Of a DNA stretch of 64,000 bases, positions 27,216 to 36,788 are shown piece after piece. The position numbers and the translations under genes were made by a program. Within the stretch, counting starts at the first letter, position 1; each line of letters starts with the position of its first letter. The notes beneath the pieces were generated by a model. The model did no database searches. It saw nothing but the letters and a program-made list of their open reading frames with translations, and was not told where the DNA came from. Location: NCBI GenBank assembly GCA_900314565.1, contig OMVU01000019.1:50681-114680 (forward strand), in the 5' to 3' direction. The DNA comes from an uncultured Eubacteriales bacterium. Lineage in GTDB: Bacteria; Bacillota; Clostridia; Lachnospirales; Lachnospiraceae.

Positions 27216-29192
27216 TCAGGAAATAAACATCTTCGCGTTCTGATAATACGTCGTCATCGCCTCCTGCTCACTGACTTTTCCCGAAAAATACTCCAGATAG
27301 GCAGACTCGAACAGGATTCCGAATATCACCTCATACGAAACAACGTTGGTGATCCTGATACCTTCCCCCGCATCCGCGAACACGCTGTAAATATCCTGTC
27401 CCCCAAAAAAGGCCCTCCAGGTGTCCGTATGGAATTCGACTGCAGTATCGTCTGCCCCCGGCGCGTTCGGATCCTCAACGCTCCCGGCATCGACTGCTGC
27501 CGTATCTGCTCCTCCGCCCGGCTGCTCCGCATTTACGATACTTTCCGTCGGACCCGCAGGCGCATCACCCGCATCTGCTCCGCCGGATCCCGACGTGTCT
27601 CCCCCGCTCTCCGTGAGCGAGATCACGCTTTCCGCCGAAAGAAGAGCGGTCTCTTTTGGCATTTCCCGGACCATACGGCCGGATCGGATCTCAGGAGCTT
27701 CTGCCGCAGGATCCTGCCTGCGTCCGGCTGCATTCACCGCACTCCGAAAAGACTGCATGCGGGCATTCATCCCTGCACTGCCCTGGTCATCCTGCATGCG
27801 GGCCTGCCGGCTCTCCGTACGCTGTCCGGACTCAGATCCGGGCTTCCTTTCCTCCAGGATATTCCCAACGTCGTCCGTCTCTCTTAAAGCTCTGCCAGTG
27901 ACACCGCTGCCGCATGCTCCCCTGCTGAAGATCGATGTCCAGAAATTGGCGCCCTGATTTTCCGCGTCCGAAAGCTTTTTGAGGACCGTCTTATTGTTGA
28001 CGCAGATGTCCTTCTTTGCAGCTATCTCTGACATCGTCCCCTCATCGCAGGCAAGAAAACGAATAAGATTCGCCGACAGCTCTGTGTCAGGAGAGCCTGC
28101 CGCCGCACAGACGAGCGATCCTCCCCGCTGCCAGTGGCCCGGTCCGGCGCAGATTGCCCAGTCCCCGAAAGAGCCGTTCCCCACGACAGCCTTTCCTCCG
28201 TCAGAGACGGTCACAGAAAGCGCCCCGGCGATGAAAGGATCGATCTCATCGGCAGAAATAAAAAAGCCGAAGGTCTTCCCGTCCTGCCCTGTCTCCGCGT
28301 GCCACGCTTCCGTCCACATTTCAGCGCCTGCGTTGTAGCCCTTTTCGCAATACTCCTTTGTCGTCGCGATCCAATCCTGAAGGCTTTTCGCGATATGCAG
28401 ATCGCCCTGATCATCATACCAGCCGATTTCCTTATTCTGCTCGACACACTCAAAGGCATCGCCGGCACCGGCAAGCATTTTCCAGCCCCTGTCATGCACT
28501 TTTATTGCTGTCGCATCAAAGCTTTCCCAGTCTGCCACTGCCTTCTGAACTTCTGCCGGATCGTCAGTCCCCAGTACGTCTTTCGCGATCGATCTCCTGT
28601 ACGCGAAAAATCCCGGTGTCGCCTCGAACATCACCCCGCGCTGTACACCATTCTCATCGGACGCGATGGTCTTCGTATATTCGAACTGATCTTTCAGCTC
28701 GGCATTTGTGATCTTCAGGTCTTGTTTCAGGGAACTCGCAACATCCGCGTCCGCACTCACATATTTATCCGCCATATCCGTACCGACGACAAAAAGATCG
28801 ATAAGACCCGTCCTTTCCCCCGTACTCTGGTCGACAAGAAGTACATCCAGATAATCGTAGTAGTTCGTATCATCCATTATAATGACCCACTGGATCTCCT
28901 TACCGTTCACATGACCGGATGCGGAAAATGAATTCTCCTCAAGCATCTCCGCATCCGTGACGCTGATATCCGCAGTATAGCCCGGGAAAAACTTCTCGAC
29001 GAGTTCGGGAACGAGAGGATCAGGGGTCAGGACAACATATGGATCGTCATTCTCCGGCGCAGTCGCTTCCGCCCCGGAAACACTCGTATATATAAAGCTC
29101 CTGTCTCTTCCTGTTCCCGAAGGATCCTGTCCGCCGGAGACAGGACCCGCAAGCATGCAGACCGCGGTGAACAGCGCAATTTCTCTCTTCAT
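27216..29192 (-). CDS. Extracellular solute-binding protein with a large disordered insert
   Basis: A 658-residue exported protein. The N terminus MKREIALFTAVCMLAGPVSG is a signal sequence without a clear lipobox. Residues ~50-420 look like an ABC-type sugar/solute-binding protein (TPGFFAYRRSIAKDVLG, WDYD-like SLQDWIATTKEYCEKGY, GNGSFGDWAICAGPGHWQ). Residues ~425-585 are a low-complexity Gly/Ser/Ala/Glu/Arg tract, after which the binding-protein fold appears to resume (DTWRAFFGGQDIYSVFADAG). No permease or ATPase is adjacent; the msmK-type ATPase at 31163 or another system would be needed, or it acts as a sensor with the downstream PucR-type regulator. Start at ATG 29192 with AGG eight bases upstream. 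Confidence 0.7.
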   Translation of the reverse strand: MKREIALFTAVCMLAGPVSGGQDPSGTGRDRSFIYTSVSGAEATAPENDDPYVVLTPDPLVPELVEKFFPGYTADISVTDAEMLEENSFSASGHVNGKEIQWVIIMDDTNYYDYLDVLLVDQSTGERTGLIDLFVVGTDMADKYVSADADVASSLKQDLKITNAELKDQFEYTKTIASDENGVQRGVMFEATPGFFAYRRSIAKDVLGTDDPAEVQKAVADWESFDATAIKVHDRGWKMLAGAGDAFECVEQNKEIGWYDDQGDLHIAKSLQDWIATTKEYCEKGYNAGAEMWTEAWHAETGQDGKTFGFFISADEIDPFIAGALSVTVSDGGKAVVGNGSFGDWAICAGPGHWQRGGSLVCAAAGSPDTELSANLIRFLACDEGTMSEIAAKKDICVNNKTVLKKLSDAENQGANFWTSIFSRGACGSGVTGRALRETDDVGNILEERKPGSESGQRTESRQARMQDDQGSAGMNARMQSFRSAVNAAGRRQDPAAEAPEIRSGRMVREMPKETALLSAESVISLTESGGDTSGSGGADAGDAPAGPTESIVNAEQPGGGADTAAVDAGSVEDPNAPGADDTAVEFHTDTWRAFFGGQDIYSVFADAGEGIRITNVVSYEVIFGILFESAYLEYFSGKVSEQEAMTTYYQNAKMFIS

Positions 29193-29215
29193 CTCAAAGA
29201 CCTTTCCGATAGTAA

Positions 29216-29242
29216 ACTGCGGAGGCACATTGCCTCCGCAGT
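29216..29242 (-). terminator. Intrinsic terminator after pgi
   Basis: ACTGCGGAGGC and GCCTCCGCAGT pair around a five-base loop. On the minus strand TTTACTAT follows. It separates pgi from the binding-protein gene. Confidence 0.7.
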
Positions 29243-29341
29243 CCGCTTGAACATGTGATTTTGCAGCTTCCGGACCCTGCGAAATGCATAAAGTCAGATC
29301 GTCCGATTCCGGACAGCTGCCCTTTTTCGCAAAGGATCCGT

Positions 29342-30922
29342 TCAGAAAATACCAAGCAGCTTGCTGTACTCTGTCAGCGCGCCGTCCGTATTCTTCGAAA
29401 GTACCTTCTTTGCAAGGACCTTTCCGAGCTGAACGCCTTCCTGGTCGAAGCTGTTGATATTCCAGGTAAAGCCCTGGAACATTACCTTGTTCTCAAAATG
29501 TGCAAGAAGAGCGCCGAGTGACTTCGGTGTCAGCTGATCGCCAACGATGATGCTGGAAGATCTGCTGCCTGCGAAGCACTTGTTCGGATTCTCGTCAGCC
29601 TTGCCGCATGCGAATGCAACGATCTGCGCCGCAACGTTGGCACTGAGCTTCTGCTGGCTCGTGCTGTCCTCAATGATGACGTCATTGCCCATCTGGCTGT
29701 TCCTGAAGCCTACGAACTGCAGCGGAATAATGTCTGTTCCCTGATGGAGCAGCTGGTAGAAGGAGTGCTGTCCGTTCGTGCCGGGCTCACCGAAAATGAC
29801 CGGACCGGTCTTATAGTCGATCGGTTCACCGAAACGGTTCACGCTCTTGCCGTTGGACTCCATATCGAGCTGCTGGAGATGTGCCGGGAAACGGCTGAGT
29901 GCCTGGGAGTACGGAAGCACAGCGGTGACCGGATATCCGAGGATATTCCGCTCATATACGCCGATCAGAGCATCCAGAAGATCCGGGTTCTTTCTGATAT
30001 CCGTATTCTTTGCGATCACGTCTTCCTCTGCAGCGCCTGCCATGATTTCCTCAAAGACTTCCGGTCCGAAAGCGAGGGAAAGAACTGCGCCGCCGACGGA
30101 GGACGAGGAGGAATATCTTCCGCCGATATAGTCATCCATGTAGAAGGAATCAAGGTATTCCGGATTTCCTGCAAGCGGAGATGTCTCGCTCGTGACAGCA
30201 AGCATATGCTTCGACGGGTCGAGGCCGGCCTTCTTCAGCGCATCCTTCACGAAGGACTCATTGGTCAGCGTCTCAAGTGTTGTTCCGGACTTGGACACGA
30301 TAATGAAAAGAGCATGCTCAATATCGACATTATACAGGACTGCTGTCGCGTCATCCGGGTCGACATTGCTGATGAACTGCGCCTTCATCTTCAGCTTGTC
30401 GTTGACTTTTGCCCAGTTCTCAAGGCTCAGGTAGAGTGCGCGCGGTCCGAGATCACTTCCGCCGATTCCGATCTGTACGACTGTCGTGAACTTTTCACCT
30501 TTTTCGTTGAGGATCTCACCGCCATGAACTTTGCCGGCGAACTCCGCAACTCTCCTCTGCTGCTCTACAAAGAACTCCCTTTTGTTCACATTGCCGTCAA
30601 AGACATCGTTTCCAAGCTGTCCGCGGCAAAGCTGATGAAGAACCATTCTGTTCTCACCGGTGTTGACCCGCTCGCCGTTGTAGAGGGCTTCATACTTAGC
30701 GCCGAGCTCCTGCTCGTCAGAAAGTTCCTGAAGGATATCAAGGATCTCTTCACTGACCGGTCTTGCGGCATAATTGAATTCCAGTCCGCCGCCCATGGGG
30801 ATATCATATCCCTTAACACGTTCAGCTCCGCTCTCACCGCTCATAACGGCCGGAACGTCCACACGCGCCGCTTCCTTCAGTTTGCTGTAGGATTTTAACT
30901 GAGTCAAATTCTCCCAACGCAT
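29342..30922 (-). CDS. pgi: Glucose-6-phosphate isomerase
   Basis: A 526-residue glycolytic enzyme interconverting glucose-6-phosphate and fructose-6-phosphate. Family motifs are IGIGGSDLGPRALYLSLENW, VSKSGTTLETLTNE, FGEPGTNGQHSFYQLLHQGT and INSFDQEGVQLGK (C-terminal signature). Length fits the long form. AGGAG precedes ATG 30922 at eight bases. It has its own promoter (31053-31081) and terminator, so it is monocistronic. Confidence 0.96.
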   Translation of the reverse strand: MRWENLTQLKSYSKLKEAARVDVPAVMSGESGAERVKGYDIPMGGGLEFNYAARPVSEEILDILQELSDEQELGAKYEALYNGERVNTGENRMVLHQLCRGQLGNDVFDGNVNKREFFVEQQRRVAEFAGKVHGGEILNEKGEKFTTVVQIGIGGSDLGPRALYLSLENWAKVNDKLKMKAQFISNVDPDDATAVLYNVDIEHALFIIVSKSGTTLETLTNESFVKDALKKAGLDPSKHMLAVTSETSPLAGNPEYLDSFYMDDYIGGRYSSSSSVGGAVLSLAFGPEVFEEIMAGAAEEDVIAKNTDIRKNPDLLDALIGVYERNILGYPVTAVLPYSQALSRFPAHLQQLDMESNGKSVNRFGEPIDYKTGPVIFGEPGTNGQHSFYQLLHQGTDIIPLQFVGFRNSQMGNDVIIEDSTSQQKLSANVAAQIVAFACGKADENPNKCFAGSRSSSIIVGDQLTPKSLGALLAHFENKVMFQGFTWNINSFDQEGVQLGKVLAKKVLSKNTDGALTEYSKLLGIF

Positions 30923-31052
30923 AGTAAATCTCCTTTACACTTATATGAATTAAGAAGGATCTCGAACGGATCCTCCACCCACCATGATAATTCTGTGCAT
31001 TCTGCCCAGTGATAATCTTTTCTGCTCAGAAATTATCATCAACTTATCTACG

Positions 31053-31081
31053 ATTATACTAAAGTGCAGGCGGTTTTTCAA
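31053..31081 (-). promoter_or_regulatory. pgi promoter
   Basis: Minus-strand TTGAAA (31081-31076) and a perfect TATAAT (31058-31053) are separated by 17 bases. The transcript would have a leader of about 125 bases. Confidence 0.7.
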
Positions 31082-31102
31082 TTAAACTGCAGTCAGTTTC
31101 CA

Positions 31103-31138
31103 TAAAAAAGAACGCCCGCACTTTCATGCGGGCGTTCC
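31103..31138 (-). terminator. Intrinsic terminator after msmK
   Basis: GAACGCCCGCA and TGCGGGCGTTC pair around a five- to six-base loop, followed on the minus strand by TTTTTTATGG. Confidence 0.9.
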
Positions 31139-31162
31139 TCAATATCCTATTCTTTCTGCGGA

Positions 31163-32263
<1,101 letters not shown>

Positions 32264-32361
32264 TGTAATTCCTCCTGAAAATCTTGTCCATGGGCTATGC
32301 CCTTTTCAACTGTACTCAGTATACCCCATCCGGCAAATATTCGCATATGGTCAAAGTTACA

Positions 32362-32379
32362 AAGAATTCAAAAATTCTT
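32362..32379. promoter_or_regulatory. Palindromic operator candidate upstream of msmK
   Basis: AAGAATT CAAA AATTCTT is a perfect 7-bp inverted repeat with a four-base centre, about 100 bases before the msmK start. A TATACT lies between it and the gene, so it would overlap the upstream part of the promoter. Confidence 0.35.
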
Positions 32380-32522
32380 CGTCAATTTGACAAACTTACT
32401 GAACGGAGATCCGGCGGATTGCTGTTCCCATCCGGATGTTTCCTGTATATCCTGCCCCAAAGACGGGCCGTACTGCTGCGCGGTCATCCCGGGACTGCAG
32501 CATGAAATATCTGCGAATGAGA

Positions 32523-33026
32523 TCAGAAGCTCCTGATCTCATCCTCCGCCTCGTCCGTCTCCGACCGGATGTCCCGGATCACTACATTGTACCCGGCATT
32601 TCCCTTCACGCTCACAAAGACCGTATCGCCGACCCTGTGATGTACAAGCGCTTTTCCGAGCGGGGAATCGATCGAGATCAGATTGCGCAGGGAATTCCCG
32701 CGGACCGTCGTGACGATGCGGAAAGTCTCCGTCTCATCATCCTCCGGAAAATAAACATCCACCGTCTTGTTGACCGACACCTCTCCCTCCGCGGCTGTAT
32801 CCTCCACGATCTCCGCCGTCCGGATCATCCTCTCCAGATAGCGGATCCTGCTCTCATTCTGATTTTTCTCGCGCTTTGCAGCGTAATACTCGAAATTTTC
32901 AGAGAGATCGCCCTGCGCTCTGGCCTCCTTGACAGCCTCAATGAGTTCCGGCCGTTTTACGAGCTTTCTCTCCTCGATCTCGCGTTCCATCTTTTCTATA
33001 TCGCCTTTTGTCAGTCTGTCATACAT
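32523..33026 (-). CDS. greA: Transcription elongation factor GreA-type
   Basis: A 167-residue factor that binds the RNA polymerase secondary channel and induces transcript cleavage to rescue backtracked complexes. The N-terminal coiled coil carries AVKEARAQGDLSENFEYYAA and KREKNQNESRIRYLERMI, both GreA hallmarks. The C-terminal FKBP-like domain includes ISIDSPLGKALVHHRVGDTV. GGAGG precedes ATG 33026. It is slightly longer than usual because of the acidic tail TDEAEDEIRSF. Confidence 0.92.
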   Translation of the reverse strand: MYDRLTKGDIEKMEREIEERKLVKRPELIEAVKEARAQGDLSENFEYYAAKREKNQNESRIRYLERMIRTAEIVEDTAAEGEVSVNKTVDVYFPEDDETETFRIVTTVRGNSLRNLISIDSPLGKALVHHRVGDTVFVSVKGNAGYNVVIRDIRSETDEAEDEIRSF

Positions 33027-33055
33027 TTTAAAAAACCTCCACGGGGCAAACTGAT

Positions 33056-33114
33056 CCGCAGCGTGTGCATCCCCGGGAGAATTTTACTCTCTCCTCCGGA
33101 TGCGCACGCTGCGG
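33056..33114 (-). terminator. Long hairpin between greA and the 87-residue gene
   Basis: CCGCAGCGTGTGCATCC pairs with GGATGCGCACGCTGCGG with one mismatch, and an inner GGGAGA/TCTCTCC extends the stem. There is no following T-run, so it may be a terminator lacking a U-tract or a processing element. Confidence 0.45.
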
Positions 33115-33132
33115 CGTTCCTGATGATTCTCA

Positions 33133-33396
33133 TCAGTCTTCTTCAATTACCTGCAGTTCCAGATAATCAAAATCGATTTCCTCGATAAAACTGTCCTGCC
33201 GGAACCTTGCCTTCGCTGTTCGTTTGAATTCCGCCACATTCGAATCAAGCCAGATCGGTTTCCCGAGATCGAACTCAACACAGATCTTATACAGTGCGTC
33301 GAACACCTTGTGCGTTCGCGTCTCCTCCCGGCAATCCTCTACGACCGTATCCCTGAGCAGGTGATTATCCTTCCAAATCTTTCCCCAGATTTTCAT
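33133..33396 (-). CDS. Conserved-looking hypothetical protein, 87 residues
   Basis: A small soluble protein (MKIWGKIWKDNHLLRDTVVE at the start, FDYLELQVIEED at the end) without a recognised domain. Its ATG overlaps the stop codon of the FAD oxidoreductase gene by four bases, so the two are co-translated and probably functionally linked. The charged, acidic composition and predicted alpha/beta pattern give no clear function. Confidence 0.7.
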   Translation of the reverse strand: MKIWGKIWKDNHLLRDTVVEDCREETRTHKVFDALYKICVEFDLGKPIWLDSNVAEFKRTAKARFRQDSFIEEIDFDYLELQVIEED

Positions 33397-34778
33397 GCTT
33401 CCCTTTCTGCTATCCTTCTCGCCACATACACGCCGCTTGCGGAGGCATGCGAAAGCGAATGCGTCACGCCGCTCCCGTCCCCGATCATATAAAGCCCTTT
33501 GTGGAGAGTCTCCAGATTCCTGTCAACTTCAACTTCCATATTATAGAACTTGACTTCCACACCGTAGAGCAGCGTGTCGTCATTGGCCGTTCCGGGCGCG
33601 ATGCGGTCCAGTGCATAGATCATCTCGATGATCCCGTCAAGGATCCTCTTCGGAAGGACCAGGGAGAGATCTCCGGGTGTTGCGTTCAGGGTCGGATGGA
33701 CCGTCCCCTCCTCAATACGTTTCCGCGTACTTCTCCTTCCCCGTTCCAGATCTCCGAACCGCTGAACGATCACACCGCCGCCCAGCATATTCGACAGTCT
33801 CGCAATGCTCTCGCCGTAGCCGTTGCTGTCCTTGAACGGCTCGGAAAAATGCTTCGACACAAGCAGCGCGAAATTCGTATTCTCTGTCTTCCGCTCCTCA
33901 TCCTCAAAGCTGTGGCCGTTGACGGTGATGATGCCGTTCGTATTCTCATTGACTACGATCCCGCGCGGGTTCATGCAGAAGGTCCGCACATTATCCTCGA
34001 ACTTCTCTGTCCGGTAGACGATCTTGCTCTCATAAAGCTCATCCGTGATGTGCGAAAAGATCACAGCCGGAATCTCCACGCGCACCCCTATGTCCACACG
34101 GTTCGACTTCGTGGGGATCTTCAGGTCGCTGCATACTTTCTCCAGCCACTTGCTGCCGCTGCGGCCTGCCGACACGATACACGTGTCTGCGAGAATACTT
34201 CCTCCCTCGAAGGATGCGAGATATTCCTCTCCGTTCTTCGCAAGCGACTCGACCTTTGTATCAAAAAAGAAATCAACACTCGAAAGAAGCTCCTCGTACA
34301 GATTCTCCAGCACGACATAATTGATATCCGTGCCCAGATGGCGGACCGATGCTTCGAGCAGTGTCAGCTTATTCTGCATGCAGACCTTCTTGAGCTCCGT
34401 CCCGGCTGTCGAGTACATATGTGTACCGCCTCCCCCGTGGGACGTGTTGATCCGGTCAACATAGTGCATGAGTTCCAGCGCCTTCTCCCTGCCGATATAC
34501 CGGTAAAGAGTGCCGCCGAAATCATTTGTGATATTGTACTTCCCGTCAGAAAATGCGCCGGCTCCTCCGAATCCGTTCATTATGGAACAGACCCTGCAGC
34601 CGATACAGGTCTTGATTTTCTCCCCGTCGATCGGACATTTGCGCTTCTTCAGCTCATGCCCTGCCTCGAGCACAGCGATACGAAGATCCGGGCAGAGATG
34701 CCGGAGCTCCCAGGCAGAAAAAATGCCTCCCGGCCCGGCTCCGATGATCATCACATCATATTTTTTTCGATTTTCCAT
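33393..34778 (-). CDS. FAD-dependent oxidoreductase (COG2509-like)
   Basis: A 461-residue flavoprotein. The N-terminal dinucleotide-binding motif is YDVMIIGAGPGGIFSAWELR; near the C terminus GLYMIGDGSGVTHSLSHASA completes the FAD site. Cysteine-containing CPIDGEKIKTCIGCRVCSIM follows the first strand and could bind an Fe-S cluster or metal. This resembles the uncharacterised FAD dehydrogenases of COG2509; the substrate is unknown. ATG 34778 is chosen since GAGG lies six bases upstream. The next gene (87 residues) overlaps it. Confidence 0.83.
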   Translation of the reverse strand: MENRKKYDVMIIGAGPGGIFSAWELRHLCPDLRIAVLEAGHELKKRKCPIDGEKIKTCIGCRVCSIMNGFGGAGAFSDGKYNITNDFGGTLYRYIGREKALELMHYVDRINTSHGGGGTHMYSTAGTELKKVCMQNKLTLLEASVRHLGTDINYVVLENLYEELLSSVDFFFDTKVESLAKNGEEYLASFEGGSILADTCIVSAGRSGSKWLEKVCSDLKIPTKSNRVDIGVRVEIPAVIFSHITDELYESKIVYRTEKFEDNVRTFCMNPRGIVVNENTNGIITVNGHSFEDEERKTENTNFALLVSKHFSEPFKDSNGYGESIARLSNMLGGGVIVQRFGDLERGRRSTRKRIEEGTVHPTLNATPGDLSLVLPKRILDGIIEMIYALDRIAPGTANDDTLLYGVEVKFYNMEVEVDRNLETLHKGLYMIGDGSGVTHSLSHASASGVYVARRIAEREA

Positions 34779-34793
34779 AAATTTCCTCATTCA

Positions 34794-34827
34794 ATTTCCA
34801 TGAAGCACAGACTTTCGCAGTTGCCTG
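34794..34827. repeat. Solo terminus of miniature-element family 2
   Basis: ATTTCCATGAAGCACAGACT, continuing TTCGCAGTTGCCTG, matches the reverse complement of the left end of the element at 43834-44080 at about 30 of 34 positions. It lies immediately upstream of the FAD oxidoreductase start. Confidence 0.55.
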
Positions 34828-34841
34828 ATAAGAAAATATGA

Positions 34842-34882
34842 GCTGCCCCGGACATTCGGCGATGTGCGCCGGCCCGGGGCAG
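34842..34882 (-). terminator. Intrinsic terminator after the Na/Pi transporter gene
   Basis: CTGCCCCGG and CCGGGGCAG pair. On the minus strand CTCATATTTTCTT follows. A further GC-rich inverted repeat (GAGCTGCCC with GGGCAGCTC) spans about 34840-34945. Confidence 0.6.
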
Positions 34883-34952
34883 ACTCAACACAGTATTCAG
34901 CCCGAGGCAGGTTGGCACGGCTGCGCGCCGGCACAGGGCAGCTCAATCGGCG

Positions 34953-36563
34953 TCAGGCCGCCTCGGCAGCCTCCGCCACATTTGTCATGTGATTTGCAAT
35001 ACGGGACATCGAATTCAGGATCTCGACAAAGGCAAGTCCCTGATCAAAGCTGCATTCGCCCTTCTCAAGACGTACCATATGATTTGCCTGTGCCTCGTTG
35101 CCCATTTTTGCGATCGCGCGCTCGGTCTCTCTGAGCTGATCGAGCGTGAGAACGCGCTCTTTTCCTTCAATATAGCATTCCTTTATACGTTCGATCAGAT
35201 AGGAATCCTCCTCATAGATCAGCCGGATCTCCTCAAGCGCCGCAGGAGAAAAGCTCTGCTTCGCATCGACCATCTTTTCATTCTGCTCGAGAACTTTGAC
35301 CGCATGATCACCGATCTGCTCAAGCTCGTTCATGACCGTGAAGGTACCGGACAGATAGTTCGAAACATTCTCCGGAAGTTCCAGAGAATTCGCGCTTGTG
35401 ATATAGGAGACGATCTCTCCGGTCAGGAAATCGATGACCTCCTCGTTGTCGCGGATCTCATGTGCATTAGAAACATTTTTCTGAAGGATCCCTTCACAGG
35501 CCGCCTCGAAATTACTCTTTATAAGGCCGGCGACGCGGTCCACTTCCTTCCCGACCTGCACTGCCATGACCGCCGGCGAACCGACCATGCTCTTGTCGAT
35601 GTACTCCAGACGGAATGCGCTCTCATGCGCCTGCTTCGGGACGATTTTGTACGTGACGCGCACGACAAGGTTCGTGAGCGGCAGCAGGATAAGACCCGTG
35701 ACCACCTTGAAGAGAATGTGGAAAATCGACACCTGGAAAGCGGCGCTCGGTACATTTGAAATAATCAGGTTCGTGAGAGGCGTCAGCATAACAAGCGGCA
35801 TGAAAATGAGAGCACCTGTCAGGTTGAAGATCAGATAGATGACCGCTGCGCGCTTCGCGTTATTCTTCGCCTTCAGTGCGGACAGAATGACCGGTGTCGA
35901 CGAGCCGACGTTGATTCCGCAGACGATAAAGGCTGCAAAATACAGCGGCATGAGCCCCTGCATGGCAAGCGCCTGCAGAATACCGACTGCTGCGGAGGAA
36001 CTCTGAATGATGGCGCACAGAAGTATGCCGATCAGGAATCCGAGCAGCGGATTTTTTGCATTTAAAATAAAGTTCTGGAAGACTACCGAATCCTTCAGCG
36101 GAGACATCGAACTGCTCATCGTATGAAGTCCCTGGAAAAGGAGACCAAAGCCGAGGATGACCTGCCCGATGTGCTGTGTCCGTTTTCTCTTTGCGTAGAG
36201 CATGAGCACTGCGCCTGCCGCAATACAGACAGGCGCGATCCCGGACACATCGAGCGCGATCAGGATACTGGTGATCGTTGTACCGATATTCGCGCCGAAG
36301 ATAACGCCGGTCGCCTGCGCGAGGTCCATGATCCCCGCATTGATGAAACCCATCGCCATGACGGTCGTCGCCGAGGACGACTGGATACAGACAGTGACCA
36401 GCATGCCCATGAGGAATCCCATGACCGGAACACGCGTCAGCTTCTCAAGAAGATCCTTCATCTTTGATCCGGCGGCGAGCTCAAGCCCCTCGCCCATATA
36501 ATGCATGCCAAAGAGAAAGGCTCCCAAACCTCCAAGTAATGAGATAATATTACCTATTCCCAT
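34953..36563 (-). CDS. Na+/phosphate cotransporter family protein with PhoU-like domain
   Basis: A 536-residue membrane protein of the Na/Pi-IIa (NptA/YjbB) family, expected to move phosphate with Na+. The two inverted-repeat QSSS motifs are VCIQSSSATTVMAMGF and IIQSSSAAVGILQAL; GVIFGANIGTTITSI is also typical. About eight helices occupy residues 1-320. The C-terminal ~200 residues are a helical PhoU-like domain (MNELEQIGDHAVKVLEQNEK). GGGGGG lies six bases before ATG 36563. A TATAAT at 36604-36599 may be its -10 box. It is not linked to pst genes. Confidence 0.92.
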   Translation of the reverse strand: MGIGNIISLLGGLGAFLFGMHYMGEGLELAAGSKMKDLLEKLTRVPVMGFLMGMLVTVCIQSSSATTVMAMGFINAGIMDLAQATGVIFGANIGTTITSILIALDVSGIAPVCIAAGAVLMLYAKRKRTQHIGQVILGFGLLFQGLHTMSSSMSPLKDSVVFQNFILNAKNPLLGFLIGILLCAIIQSSSAAVGILQALAMQGLMPLYFAAFIVCGINVGSSTPVILSALKAKNNAKRAAVIYLIFNLTGALIFMPLVMLTPLTNLIISNVPSAAFQVSIFHILFKVVTGLILLPLTNLVVRVTYKIVPKQAHESAFRLEYIDKSMVGSPAVMAVQVGKEVDRVAGLIKSNFEAACEGILQKNVSNAHEIRDNEEVIDFLTGEIVSYITSANSLELPENVSNYLSGTFTVMNELEQIGDHAVKVLEQNEKMVDAKQSFSPAALEEIRLIYEEDSYLIERIKECYIEGKERVLTLDQLRETERAIAKMGNEAQANHMVRLEKGECSFDQGLAFVEILNSMSRIANHMTNVAEAAEAA

Positions 36564-36705
36564 TTTTTACCCCCCTTCATTAACGAAGCTTCCTTTTCAT
36601 TATATTCCAGCCTGCTTTGCGCGGCTATCCTGATCTTCCAAAGCTTCCGTTAAATAACTGTAAAAAATGCTTCCTGCAATGAACCGTTCCCGGACCTGAA
36701 ATTTC

Positions 36706-36740
36706 AAAAAGCCCGCCCCGGCGTTTCCGCCGCGCAGGGC
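36706..36740 (-). terminator. Intrinsic terminator after fhs
   Basis: A GC-rich stem capped by a GAAA tetraloop (CGGCG GAAA CGCCG, extended by GCCC/GGGC) is followed on the minus strand by TTTTTG. Confidence 0.75.
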
Positions 36741-36788
36741 GCTGAGCACCCTTCTCATTGCGCGGCTTCGATCACCCGGAGACTTACA

